Source: Coriobacteriaceae bacterium
GTDB taxonomy: Bacteria > Actinomycetota > Coriobacteriia > Anaerosomatales > SLCP01
DNA: 8,231 nt
Assembly (NCBI GenBank): GCA_003563465.1
Contig: PWVH01000053.1
Location: 1 to 8,231, forward strand
Reading direction: 5' to 3'
The translations under genes and the position numbers were made by a program. The notes under the pieces were generated by a model that searched no databases, had not been told where the DNA came from, and was given only the letters and a program-made list of their open reading frames with translations. This document shows positions 1-5,802 of the stretch, piece after piece (positions within the stretch are counted from its first letter, which is position 1; every line of letters begins with the position of its first letter).

Positions 1-324
1 CTCCATATAGTTCTCTATGATTCCGTTGTGCACGACGGCGATGCGTCCGTTGCAGTCGGTATGAGGATGAGCGTTCTCTTCGCTGGGACGTCCGTGAGTC
101 GCCCAGCGCGTGTGTCCGATCCCGGCACGGCCGTCAAAGGGCGAATCGGCAATTGCGTCGCCTAGAGCAGCCAGCTTGCCGAGGCGCCGTACCACTTCAA
201 GTCTGCCATCTCCTAAGACGGCGATACCTGCAGAATCGTAGCCACGGTATTCCAGCCTAGCCAAGCCGCCGAGAAGCACGTCGCTAGCGTGGCGCTGGCC
301 AACGTAACCGACGATGCCGCACAT
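1..324 (-). CDS. glmS: Glutamine--fructose-6-phosphate aminotransferase, N-terminal part (cut by window edge)
   Basis: GlmS converts fructose-6-phosphate and glutamine to glucosamine-6-phosphate, the entry step to UDP-GlcNAc and peptidoglycan, in the cytoplasm. Reading the minus strand from the ATG at 324-322 gives 108 codons to the window edge with no stop. The protein begins MCGIVGYVG, so Cys2 becomes the N-terminal nucleophile of a class II glutamine amidotransferase once Met is removed. Further landmarks are LEYRGYDSAG (about 24-33), GHTRWATHGRPSEENAHPHTD-like residues (about 70-90) and VVHNGIIENY (about 97-106), all typical of the glutaminase domain. The SIS isomerase domains lie outside the window. 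A Shine-Dalgarno-like AAAGGA (340-335) sits 10 bases before the start. An in-frame ATG at 381 is possible, but using it would bury the catalytic Cys, so 324 is preferred. A promoter and a structured leader of about 190 bases lie upstream. Confidence 0.96.
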   Translation of the reverse strand, partial: MCGIVGYVGQRHASDVLLGGLARLEYRGYDSAGIAVLGDGRLEVVRRLGKLAALGDAIADSPFDGRAGIGHTRWATHGRPSEENAHPHTDCNGRIAVVHNGIIENYME

Positions 325-516
325 AGGCACGCCATCCTTTCTCTTCGCGCGCATGAGAGGCGCGCCGTACAGACACGACATCGAATCCTTCGCATGGGCG
401 CATGCGGAGGAAAGAGCGCACGCCACACGTCGGTGAGGGATGAGGCTTCGGTTTCGATACCGCTTCGGCCCTGCAGTCACCCGTAGGCCTACCCTCAAAC
501 CCGACTGCTGATGTTC
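325..516 (-). promoter_or_regulatory. Structured 5' leader of glmS
   Basis: This stretch holds no supportable gene and would be the untranslated leader from the promoter at 522-550. In the minus-strand RNA, GUCGG plus UGAGGG (505-492, with a 3-base bulge at 500-498) pair with CCCUCA plus CCGAC (439-429), an 11-pair long-range helix. Inside it CGGU (462-459) pairs with ACCG (452-449). Further along, UCCU-C-CGCAUG (411-401) pairs with CAUGCG-A-AGGA (396-386) across a 4-base loop, and GCGCGC (365-360) pairs with GCGCGC (352-347) just before the ribosome binding site. The AAGGA in the 386-411 hairpin and the real AAAGGA at 340-335 are both candidate ribosome contacts. I could not match the leader to the glmS ribozyme consensus or to another riboswitch from memory, so its function is unknown. 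Regulation of glmS at the RNA level is an inference. Confidence 0.5.
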
Positions 517-521
517 AGACG

Positions 522-550
522 ATTATACCAACCGGGCAGCGCTGTATCCG
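522..550 (-). promoter_or_regulatory. Extended -10 promoter upstream of glmS
   Basis: On the minus strand a perfect TATAAT (527-522) is preceded by TGG, giving the extended -10 pattern TGnTATAAT. A -35 at the usual distance is poor (CGGATA, 550-545, 17-base spacer, 3 of 6 matches to TTGACA), which an extended -10 can offset. The predicted start of transcription is near 516-515. It lies between the Rieske stop and glmS, so glmS probably has its own promoter in addition to possible read-through from glmM. Confidence 0.6.
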
Positions 551-572
551 AGGCTAAGAGGGGGTTTCAGGC

Positions 573-941
573 TCAGGCGGTCGTAGCCTTTTGCGGCCCT
601 ACGTACACGGTGCCGTCCTCGACCTTCACCTCATACGTGCGCAACGACCGTGGGTGCCGGACGAGCTTGGCCACTCCGAGCACTGCGCCCTCCCACTTGG
701 TCCAGCGGACGACACTCCCGTCGGTGAGATCGAATTGCGATCCGTGAAGCGGGCATGTCAACACAGTGCCCTCCAAGGTCCCCTTGACCATGTGTCCGTG
801 CAGGTGTGGACACCGGCCGTCGGCGATGTAGAACTCGCCGTCGACCTTTGCGACGAGAAGATCGTGGCCTTCGAGCAGAACGGCGGTCATCTCGCCATCG
901 TTCAGTGCGGTACTCTTCATGACTTCTATGAAATCGCTCAT
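573..941 (-). CDS. Small Rieske [2Fe-2S] ferredoxin-like protein
   Basis: This 122-residue protein is a single Rieske domain, as in the ferredoxin subunits of ring-hydroxylating oxygenases and NirD-like proteins, and is probably a soluble cytoplasmic electron carrier. The cluster ligands are clear: C44-P-H46 (in CPHLHGH) and C63-P-L-H66 (in CPLHGSQFDL). DGSVV follows at about 74-78. There is no signal peptide, membrane segment or catalytic oxygenase domain. Its start ATG is 9 bases after the glmM stop, and TAGGAG at the glmM stop serves as its ribosome binding site, so it should be co-transcribed with glmM. The region after the ligand motifs (about 79-100, WTKWEGAVLGVAKLVRHPR) is longer than in short oxygenase ferredoxins and may pack differently. 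No partner oxygenase or reductase is in the window, so the redox partner cannot be named. The family call is firm and the biological role is unknown. Confidence 0.93.
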   Translation of the reverse strand: MSDFIEVMKSTALNDGEMTAVLLEGHDLLVAKVDGEFYIADGRCPHLHGHMVKGTLEGTVLTCPLHGSQFDLTDGSVVRWTKWEGAVLGVAKLVRHPRSLRTYEVKVEDGTVYVGPQKATTA

Positions 942-950
942 GAGCGGCTC

Positions 951-2285
951 CTAACCCACTTCCGCGCGTACGACCTGCGCAAGCCGGTCCGCTACGACAC
1001 CGGCGACACTCTCTTCGGCAGCCTCGACCATCACCCGCACGAGCGGCTCTGTTCCCGATGCGCGAACCAGCACTCGGCCTTCGTCGCCGAGTTCGCGTTC
1101 TGCCTCGTGAATCGCCTCGCTCACCGCCGCACTCGCACCGAGTCGGCCCTTGTCCGACACCGGCACGTTGATAAGCACCTGAGGATAGCGGCGCATAACC
1201 TCACGCAGCTCCGAGAGAGGCTTGCCGCTAAGGTGCAGAGCCTGGGCCAGTTGCAGAGCAGTCAGCAATCCGTCGCCGGTCGTGTTGTGCTCCATGAATA
1301 TGATGTGCCCGGACTGCTCGCCGCCGAGAACAGCACCAGACGACTGCATCTGTTCCAACACGTACCTGTCGCCTACCTTGGTCTTGATCAGGGTGATGCC
1401 CTGCTCGCGCATCGCGATCTCGAAACCGAGGTTGCACATGACGGTGCTGACTACAGTATCGTTCGCCAGTTCGCCTCGATCCTTCATCATGGAGGCGCAG
1501 ATCGCCATGATGAAATCCCCGTCGACCTCATCTCCGGCTTCGTCAATCGCGATCACGCGGTCGGCGTCACCGTCGTGCGCTATCCCGAAATCCACTTCGT
1601 GACTCTTGACGACCTCGACCAACGGGCCGAGTTCTGTCGACCCGCAGCCGTCGTTGATGTCCATCCCATTCCAATCACAGTTCAGTGTGATCACGCTCGC
1701 GCCCAACTCCCGCAACGCCGTCGGAGTGCTCACGCTTGAAGCACCGTGACCACAGTCCACGGCTACGGTCATGCCAGTCAGATCGCCCTGGATGGTGTCC
1801 ATGGCATGGTTGACATAGCGGCTCACGGCGTCCGTTATCTCTCGAGCTCGCCCGACCTCGGAACCACGCGGGCGCTCCCAGTCCCTCTCTGTATTGGTGA
1901 AATCCTCGATCTCGTCCTCGAGTTCGTCAGGGAGCTTGAATCCCTCACGGCTGAAGAACTTGATGCCGTTGTACTCAGCAGGGTTGTGCGAGGCGGATAT
2001 CACCACACCACCGTCGGCCTCCATCGCACGTGTTAGATAGGCGATTGCTGGTGTGGGTATCACTCCCGCAACAAAGGCATCGGCTCCGCCAGAGCAGATA
2101 CCAGCCACCAGCGCGGCTTCCAGCATGTCGCCTGAGCGCCGGGTGTCTTTGCCCACAACCACTCTTCCTCGGCCCTTGTCACCGAGGAAATGCCCGGCCG
2201 CCTCACCAAGGCGAAAAGCCAGTTCTGGCGTGAGGTCGATGTTTGCGATACCGCGTACGCCATCGGTGCCGAACAGGCGACTCAT
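951..2285 (-). CDS. glmM: Phosphoglucosamine mutase
   Basis: GlmM interconverts glucosamine-6-phosphate and glucosamine-1-phosphate, the second step toward UDP-GlcNAc, directly after GlmS. The 444-residue product is the usual length for the family. It opens with MSRLFGTDGVRG, the family N-terminus. The phosphoserine loop is ISASHNP with active-site Ser99 (about 96-102). The magnesium loop is HDGDADR (Asp238, Asp240 and Asp242). The sugar-binding loop is GGEQSGH (about 321-327), and the phosphate-binding C-terminal loop is RASGTEP (about 408-414). The start was set at the ATG at 2285 because GGGAGGAG (2298-2291) lies 5 bases before it and because homologues begin at this Met. Upstream in-frame TTG (2303) and ATG (2300) codons would add MMGGAS and would put the ribosome binding site inside the coding region. 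It follows rpsI after a hairpin-containing gap and precedes the Rieske gene by 9 bases. Confidence 0.98.
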   Translation of the reverse strand: MSRLFGTDGVRGIANIDLTPELAFRLGEAAGHFLGDKGRGRVVVGKDTRRSGDMLEAALVAGICSGGADAFVAGVIPTPAIAYLTRAMEADGGVVISASHNPAEYNGIKFFSREGFKLPDELEDEIEDFTNTERDWERPRGSEVGRAREITDAVSRYVNHAMDTIQGDLTGMTVAVDCGHGASSVSTPTALRELGASVITLNCDWNGMDINDGCGSTELGPLVEVVKSHEVDFGIAHDGDADRVIAIDEAGDEVDGDFIMAICASMMKDRGELANDTVVSTVMCNLGFEIAMREQGITLIKTKVGDRYVLEQMQSSGAVLGGEQSGHIIFMEHNTTGDGLLTALQLAQALHLSGKPLSELREVMRRYPQVLINVPVSDKGRLGASAAVSEAIHEAERELGDEGRVLVRASGTEPLVRVMVEAAEESVAGVVADRLAQVVRAEVG

Positions 2286-2290
2286 CGATG

Positions 2291-2298
2291 CTCCTCCC
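2291..2298 (-). promoter_or_regulatory. Ribosome binding site deciding the glmM start
   Basis: GGGAGGAG on the minus strand, 5 bases before the ATG at 2285. It favours that ATG over the in-frame TTG at 2303 and ATG at 2300. Confidence 0.8.
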
Positions 2299-2309
2299 AT
2301 CAACGCGCA

Positions 2310-2332
2310 GGACCCGCCGCGGGGGCGGGCCC
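2310..2332 (-). other. GC-rich intercistronic hairpin between rpsI and glmM
   Basis: In the minus-strand RNA, GGGCCCGCC (2332-2324) pairs with GGCGGGUCC (2318-2310) over nine pairs including one G-U, closing a 5-base loop. No run of T follows (the next bases are TGCGCGTTG), so it is not a standard intrinsic terminator. It could lower read-through from the ribosomal genes into glmM or act as an RNA processing or stability element. The structure is read directly from sequence; its role is inferred. Confidence 0.5.
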
Positions 2333-2361
2333 TTCGGGTGCAGTCGGGTGTCCTCGCGGCT

Positions 2362-2760
2362 CTAGCGCTTTGAGAACTGAGGGCGCTTGCGAGCCTTCTT
2401 CAGACCGTACTTCTTGCGCTCGACCATTCGCGGATCGCGACGCAGGAGTCCGGCGCGTTTGAGATCCGCACGATACTCATCCCCGGCATCGAGCAGCGCA
2501 CGGGCGATGCCATGGCGTAGGGCGCCCGCCTGACCGCTCACTCCGCCTCCATGTATCGACGCTATGACGTCGAAACGATTCATGGTCTCGGTCGCCCTGA
2601 ACGGTTGTTCGACGTAGGTCACCAACACCTCGCGGCCGAAGTAGTCCGCCGCCGGACGCCCGTTGACCGTGTAGATGCCGGTACCCGGTGTCAGGCGCAC
2701 ACGCGCAACCGAGGTCTTGCGGCGGCCAGTGCCGCGGTAGACAGCCTTGCTATCAGTCAT
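2362..2760 (-). CDS. rpsI: 30S ribosomal protein S9
   Basis: S9 is a small-subunit protein whose basic C-terminal tail reaches toward the P-site tRNA. The 132-residue product carries the family core GTGRRKTSVARVRL (about 10-23), IHGGGVSGQAGALRHGIARAL in the middle and the conserved basic end KKARKRPQFSKR. The start was placed at the ATG at 2760 (MTDSKAVYRG) because GGAGGG (2774-2769) lies 8 bases upstream. An open reading frame extending to 2787 would add nine residues overlapping the rplM end and has no support. The start is 4 bases after the rplM stop, and its ribosome binding site lies in the last rplM codons, so the two are one transcriptional unit, as in nearly all bacteria. Confidence 0.98.
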   Translation of the reverse strand: MTDSKAVYRGTGRRKTSVARVRLTPGTGIYTVNGRPAADYFGREVLVTYVEQPFRATETMNRFDVIASIHGGGVSGQAGALRHGIARALLDAGDEYRADLKRAGLLRRDPRMVERKKYGLKKARKRPQFSKR

Positions 2761-2764
2761 GCGC

Positions 2765-3199
2765 TTAACCCTCCAGAGTGATCTCACGGGGCTGCTGGGC
2801 CTGATGCGGATGCTCCGGCCCGGCGTAGACCTTGAGCTTCTTGCCCATGGCCCTGCCCAGGGTGTTCTTCGGTAGCATGCCCTTCACGGCAAGCTCGATG
2901 ACGCGTTCCGGCTGTCTTTCGAGCATCGTGGCGATCGGCATCTCTTTCAGTCCGCCAGGATAGCCGCTGTAGCGGTATCTCGACTTGCTCGCCATCTTGT
3001 TCCCGGTGAGCCTGATCTTGCCGGCGTTGACCACGACCACGAAATCGCCCGTATCCACGTGAGGTGTGTAGCGGGGCTTATGCTTACCCTTCAGTATATG
3101 TGCGACCTGACTGGCAAGCCGGCCCAGAACCATGTCGGTGGCGTCGACCAGAAGCCATTCGCGCTCGACCTCACCGGGTTTGGCATGGTAGGTCCTCAA
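2765..3199 (-). CDS. rplM: 50S ribosomal protein L13
   Basis: L13 is an early-assembly protein of the large subunit. The 144-residue product is the usual length and shows MRTYHAKPGEVEREW at the N-terminus, LVDATDMVLGRLAS (about 17-30), the KGKHKPRYTPHVDTGDFVVV segment (about 38-57) and MLPKNTLGRAMGKKLKVYAG (about 108-127), all typical of the family. The start codon is TTG (3199-3197). Homologues begin with M-K/R-T-Y, and the nearby ATG in the fourth and fifth codons is out of frame, so no ATG is available. GGAGGAG (3208-3202) precedes it at short spacing. It is the first gene of its transcript, behind the promoter at 3273-3301, and rpsI follows 4 bases after its stop. Confidence 0.98.
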   Translation of the reverse strand: MRTYHAKPGEVEREWLLVDATDMVLGRLASQVAHILKGKHKPRYTPHVDTGDFVVVVNAGKIRLTGNKMASKSRYRYSGYPGGLKEMPIATMLERQPERVIELAVKGMLPKNTLGRAMGKKLKVYAGPEHPHQAQQPREITLEG

Positions 3200-3266
3200 T
3201 ACTCCTCCAAATGTGCTGGTAAGTCGTTTGTTAGAATTCAGGTCTTCACGGGACCCGGAAACGAAC
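3200..3266 (-). promoter_or_regulatory. Foldable 5' leader of rplM-rpsI
   Basis: From the predicted transcription start near 3266, about 67 bases precede the TTG start of rplM. In the minus-strand RNA, UCGUUU (3264-3259) pairs with AAACGA (3228-3223). Nested inside, GGGUC (3256-3252) pairs with GACCU (3243-3239), with one G-U. The ribosome binding site GGAGGAG (3208-3202) lies 3' of the fold. Ribosomal protein leaders are often bound by their own product, and an L13 leader is known in Firmicutes. Whether this leader does the same is an inference. Confidence 0.35.
3202..3208 (-). promoter_or_regulatory. Ribosome binding site of rplM
   Basis: GGAGGAG on the minus strand, closely spaced to the TTG start (2 bases from its end, 4 bases counted from GGAGG). 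A strong site may compensate for the weak start codon. Confidence 0.7.
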
Positions 3267-3272
3267 CCCTAC

Positions 3273-3301
3273 ACTCTAGCCACCGCTAGTACCGCTGTCA
3301 A
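3273..3301 (-). promoter_or_regulatory. Sigma-70-type promoter of rplM-rpsI
   Basis: On the minus strand a perfect -35 TTGACA (3301-3296) is followed after exactly 17 bases by TAGAGT (3278-3273), which matches four of six bases of TATAAT. The predicted transcription start is near 3266. The spacer contains AGCGGT twice, nine bases apart. The position after truA and before rplM fits a fresh start of transcription for the L13-S9 genes, and probably also for glmM. Confidence 0.7.
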
Positions 3302-3338
3302 CATATACACGCACCCGGGCGTATCTATCATTTGCCGA

Positions 3339-3366
3339 GGAAGAGAGCGCCGCCATAGCGCAGCGC
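3339..3366 (-). terminator. Possible intrinsic terminator after truA
   Basis: Seven bases after the truA stop, the minus-strand RNA can pair GCGCUGC (3366-3360) with GCGGCGC (3353-3347), seven pairs with one G-U, around a 6-base loop. UCUCUUCC (3346-3339) follows, pyrimidine-rich but not a pure U run. It could end the rpoA-to-truA transcript just before the rplM promoter. The imperfect tail makes this tentative. Confidence 0.4.
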
Positions 3367-3372
3367 CCGCAT

Positions 3373-4164
3373 CTACAGCCAGCACCCTTCCGGATACCAG
3401 ACATACCACAGCGTGAGCCCGTGTGGAGGCGCCGTCGGACCTGCTGCGGCTCGGTCCCGAGCTGCAAGTGCCGCGGCCATCCATTCCGGCTTTCGTCGCC
3501 CTGAGCCCACCTCTACCAGAGACCCGACAATGATGCGCACCATCGAGTGCAGGAACGAGTTGCCTACGACGCGTATGTTCAAGGAATGTTCGCCTAGATG
3601 TTCCTCGGGCACAATACGCACCATCTCGATGCTCCGGCGTGTGTTCCGCCCTCTTGCGCTCTCCGATACGCAGAAGGAACGGAAATCATGCTCGCCCACG
3701 AGCGGTGCAGCAGCTTCGCGCATCGCTTCGAGGTCGAGCGTGTGCTTCGTCCACCAGGCCACCGGCGCCAGGAAGAGAGGGCGTATCGGGCCTGGCACGA
3801 GACGATATCTGTACTCGCGAGCCTCTGCGTCGAAACGCGCAGAGAATCTCGGATGCGAGCGTCTGATCTGTGTGACGACTATCCCATCGCCCACGAGTGC
3901 GTTCAGAGAGCGCATCAGCGCTGACAGCTCAGGCTCGGTTCCCAGCGATTCGAACGAGACAACCTGACCTCGCGCGTGAACGCCCGCATCCGTGCGCCCG
4001 GCCCCTACGGTCTCGACGTCCCTTCGCAGAATCGTGCAAAGCGCGCTCTCCAGATGTCCTTGCACGGTGTCGCAACCGGGCTGCCGTGCGAATCCGGAGA
4101 AGCGGCTTCCGTCGTAGCTAACGGTAAGCACCAAAGAGCCGAGCGCGTGCTGCTCTTCGCCCAT
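3373..4164 (-). CDS. truA: tRNA pseudouridine(38-40) synthase
   Basis: TruA converts uridines 38-40 in the anticodon arm of many tRNAs to pseudouridine. The 263-residue product is normal for the family. It shows VSYDGSRFSGFARQPG (about 15-30) and the catalytic loop GAGRTDAGVHARGQV (about 54-68) with nucleophile Asp59. The RFSARFDAEAREYRY region (about 106-120) and the C-terminal NSFLHSMVRIIVGSL motif are also present. The ATG at 4164 begins one base after the ecfT stop (TGA-G-ATG), and no clear ribosome binding site is present, so translation is probably coupled to ecfT. truA after the ECF genes is the order known from Firmicutes. It is probably the last gene of the upstream transcript, given the hairpin after its stop and the new promoter before rplM. 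Confidence 0.97.
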   Translation of the reverse strand: MGEEQHALGSLVLTVSYDGSRFSGFARQPGCDTVQGHLESALCTILRRDVETVGAGRTDAGVHARGQVVSFESLGTEPELSALMRSLNALVGDGIVVTQIRRSHPRFSARFDAEAREYRYRLVPGPIRPLFLAPVAWWTKHTLDLEAMREAAAPLVGEHDFRSFCVSESARGRNTRRSIEMVRIVPEEHLGEHSLNIRVVGNSFLHSMVRIIVGSLVEVGSGRRKPEWMAAALAARDRAAAGPTAPPHGLTLWYVWYPEGCWL

Positions 4165-4165
4165 C

Positions 4166-4963
4166 TCAGAGTGACACCCCGATCCCGACCATGAGAACGG
4201 CTCCCGATATCATAACCACCCAGTCCGAAAGAGTGAGATGGCTCTCGCGTAGCCGAGTCCGTCCCTCGCCGCCACGATAGCACCTGGCCTCCATGGCCGT
4301 CGCCAGTTCATCGGCACGCCGGAACAGACTGACGAAGAGTGGTACGAGCACCGGAACGTAGGCGCGCGCACGTCGGGTCGGACCACCCACATCGAAACGA
4401 GCGCCGCGGGCCACCTGCGCGACTACTATCTTTTCGGCCTCTTCGGCAGTCGTGGGAATGAAACGCAGGGCCACCGTGAGCATCATGGCAACCTCGCCAG
4501 CCGGGAAGCGAAGTACCTCGAGAGGACTCATGAGTCGCTCGATGCCGTCCGCAAGACGCACCGGCGAGGTGGTCAGCGTAAGCAAAGAGGTACCGACTAC
4601 GAGAAGCACTATCCGCACCGCGAAGAAGATGCCGGTGAGAAGTCCCTCGGGATCCAAGGCGAGCGGGCCCAGGCGAACGAGCGAGACTGTAGCCGGATTC
4701 CAGCGCAATCCGTGAGCGAGAAGCGTGAAGGCGAGTATGACGCTCACCGCACGCACACCACGCAGCACGAGACGAGAGGGCACCGATGATATCGCCACCG
4801 CCGTGATGGCAAGCAGACCGGCGGCGATCAGGCCGATGAAATCTCCCACTGTGAACAGCATGATCACGTAGGCCGCTACGAGTCCCATCTTGGCGCGAGG
4901 CTCGACCCTGTGCACGGGAGAGTCGCCCGGCACGTACTGTCCGAATGGAACCGGGGGTCTCAC
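4166..4963 (-). CDS. ecfT: ECF transporter transmembrane component EcfT
   Basis: EcfT is the membrane scaffold that links the two EcfA ATPases to exchangeable substrate-binding S components in energy-coupling factor vitamin and metal importers. The 265-residue protein has several hydrophobic stretches (about 27-60, 72-84, 107-130 and 247-264). Its cytoplasmic coupling part carries the two short motifs characteristic of the family, ARG at 185-187 (in VAQVARGARFD) and ARC at 226-228 (in AMEARCYRGG). The second is usually ARG or ARC, so both appear intact. The start is GTG (4963-4961), overlapping the ecfA2 stop as GTGA, with AAGGA 10 bases upstream. Homology supports the beginning near the PFGQYVPGDSPVHRVEPRAK segment. 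One base separates it from truA. No S component is encoded in the window, as expected for a general, shared (group II) energizing module. Confidence 0.95.
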   Translation of the reverse strand: MRPPVPFGQYVPGDSPVHRVEPRAKMGLVAAYVIMLFTVGDFIGLIAAGLLAITAVAISSVPSRLVLRGVRAVSVILAFTLLAHGLRWNPATVSLVRLGPLALDPEGLLTGIFFAVRIVLLVVGTSLLTLTTSPVRLADGIERLMSPLEVLRFPAGEVAMMLTVALRFIPTTAEEAEKIVVAQVARGARFDVGGPTRRARAYVPVLVPLFVSLFRRADELATAMEARCYRGGEGRTRLRESHLTLSDWVVMISGAVLMVGIGVSL

Positions 4964-5802
4964 TGTGATCTCGTCCTTGCATCGGCGAGCAGTCTGGCCG
5001 CCTCCAGCGGGTCGAAAGAATAACGCTCTACCTCAAGTCCTATCTCACGAGCAAGGACTTGCGTGTGCAGGACCTCTGGAACCCGAAGCCCCGCATCCAC
5101 GAAACGCGCAGGCTCCTGTACGAGAGCGTCTGCCGAGCCATCGAAGGTCAGATGCCCCTCAGTCAGCAACACGACCCTGTCGGCAACCGTCAAGAACTCC
5201 TCGGCGTCGTGAGTGACCACTACCACGCCCGAACGCTCGCGTGCCGCGCCGACGATTCTCGCCACAGCTTCACGTCCCGATACATCCAGCCCTGCGGTCG
5301 GCTCGTCGAGCAGTAGGTATCCCGGGGACATCGCAAGCACTCCGGCCATGGCCACGCGTCGCGCCTCTCCTCCAGAGAGAGAGAACGGCGAACGCGAACC
5401 GAAGGCGTCCGGATCGATGCCGACCGCGACAAGGGCATCTCTTGCGGCCTCTGACGCTTCGGTCTCCGAACGGCCTATGTTGCGAGGCCCGAAGCCCACA
5501 TCCGCCTCGACAGTCTCGGCGAAAAGCTGCGCTTCCGGAGATTGGAACACGAGGCCTACGCTAGGCTCGGCAGCCGCAAGCGGTCCAGTGACTTCGATCC
5601 CGTCCAGAAGCACCCGCCCATCAGTGGGCGCAAGTAATCCGGCAGCTACTCTGAGCAGGGTGGACTTGCCCGATCCGGTCGCCCCGAGCACCAGCACCAG
5701 TTCGTCGCGGCGTATTTCTAAGTCGACTCCCGAAAGTGCCTGCGTGGCGTAAGCGCTGCCTTCGCCATAGGTGTAGCTGACCGAAGACATCGTGAGGCTC
5801 AT
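4960..5802 (-). CDS. ecfA2: ECF transporter ATPase EcfA2
   Basis: This is the second ATPase of the ECF energizing module; it pairs with EcfA1 and drives S components through EcfT. The 280-residue protein has Walker A GATGSGKST (40-48), Q-loop Gln87 (in VFQSPEAQLFAETV), signature LSGGE (142-146), Walker B YLLLDEP (162-168) with catalytic Glu167, and switch His198 (in VVTHD). The ABC domain is complete, and the C-terminal part (about 235-280) is the extra region typical of EcfA proteins. The ATG overlaps the ecfA1 stop in an ATGA arrangement (5799-5802), and there is no strong ribosome binding site, which suggests translational coupling. Its stop overlaps the GTG of ecfT. It differs from EcfA1 (LSGGQ), so the two are separate paralogues. 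Which one is called A1 or A2 rests on order and similarity to the Firmicute pair. Confidence 0.94.
   Translation of the reverse strand: MSLTMSSVSYTYGEGSAYATQALSGVDLEIRRDELVLVLGATGSGKSTLLRVAAGLLAPTDGRVLLDGIEVTGPLAAAEPSVGLVFQSPEAQLFAETVEADVGFGPRNIGRSETEASEAARDALVAVGIDPDAFGSRSPFSLSGGEARRVAMAGVLAMSPGYLLLDEPTAGLDVSGREAVARIVGAARERSGVVVVTHDAEEFLTVADRVVLLTEGHLTFDGSADALVQEPARFVDAGLRVPEVLHTQVLAREIGLEVERYSFDPLEAARLLADARTRSQ

Noticed and set aside
213..428. A 71-codon minus-strand frame overlapping the glmS start
   Set aside because: It is in a different frame from glmS, which is certain from MCGIVGYVG onward, and it has no family features.
325..572. glmS ribozyme upstream of glmS
   Set aside because: The position is right, and a short stretch (AUCGAA...GCCUC) loosely recalls the ribozyme core, but the A/GCGCC cleavage site and core order are not present downstream of the promoter. 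An Rfam RF00234 scan would settle it.
325..572. A tRNA, SRP RNA or known riboswitch in the gap before glmS
   Set aside because: GGTATCGAAACC resembles a tRNA T arm, but the stem and loop lengths and the remaining arms do not fit. The SRP RNA loop and the conserved motifs of ZTP, c-di-AMP, cobalamin, TPP, FMN and glycine riboswitches are also absent by eye.
591..1739. A 382-codon open frame on the plus strand
   Set aside because: It is antisense to the Rieske gene and glmM, both of which have clear family motifs. Its translation shows no recognisable domain, and long antisense frames are common in GC-rich coding DNA.
2761..2787. Nine-residue N-terminal extension of S9
   Set aside because: It overlaps the end of rplM, whereas the ATG at 2760 has a good ribosome binding site and matches the family N-terminus.
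3413..3967. A 184-codon plus-strand frame
   Set aside because: It is a shadow of truA, whose catalytic loop and C-terminal motifs fix the coding strand.
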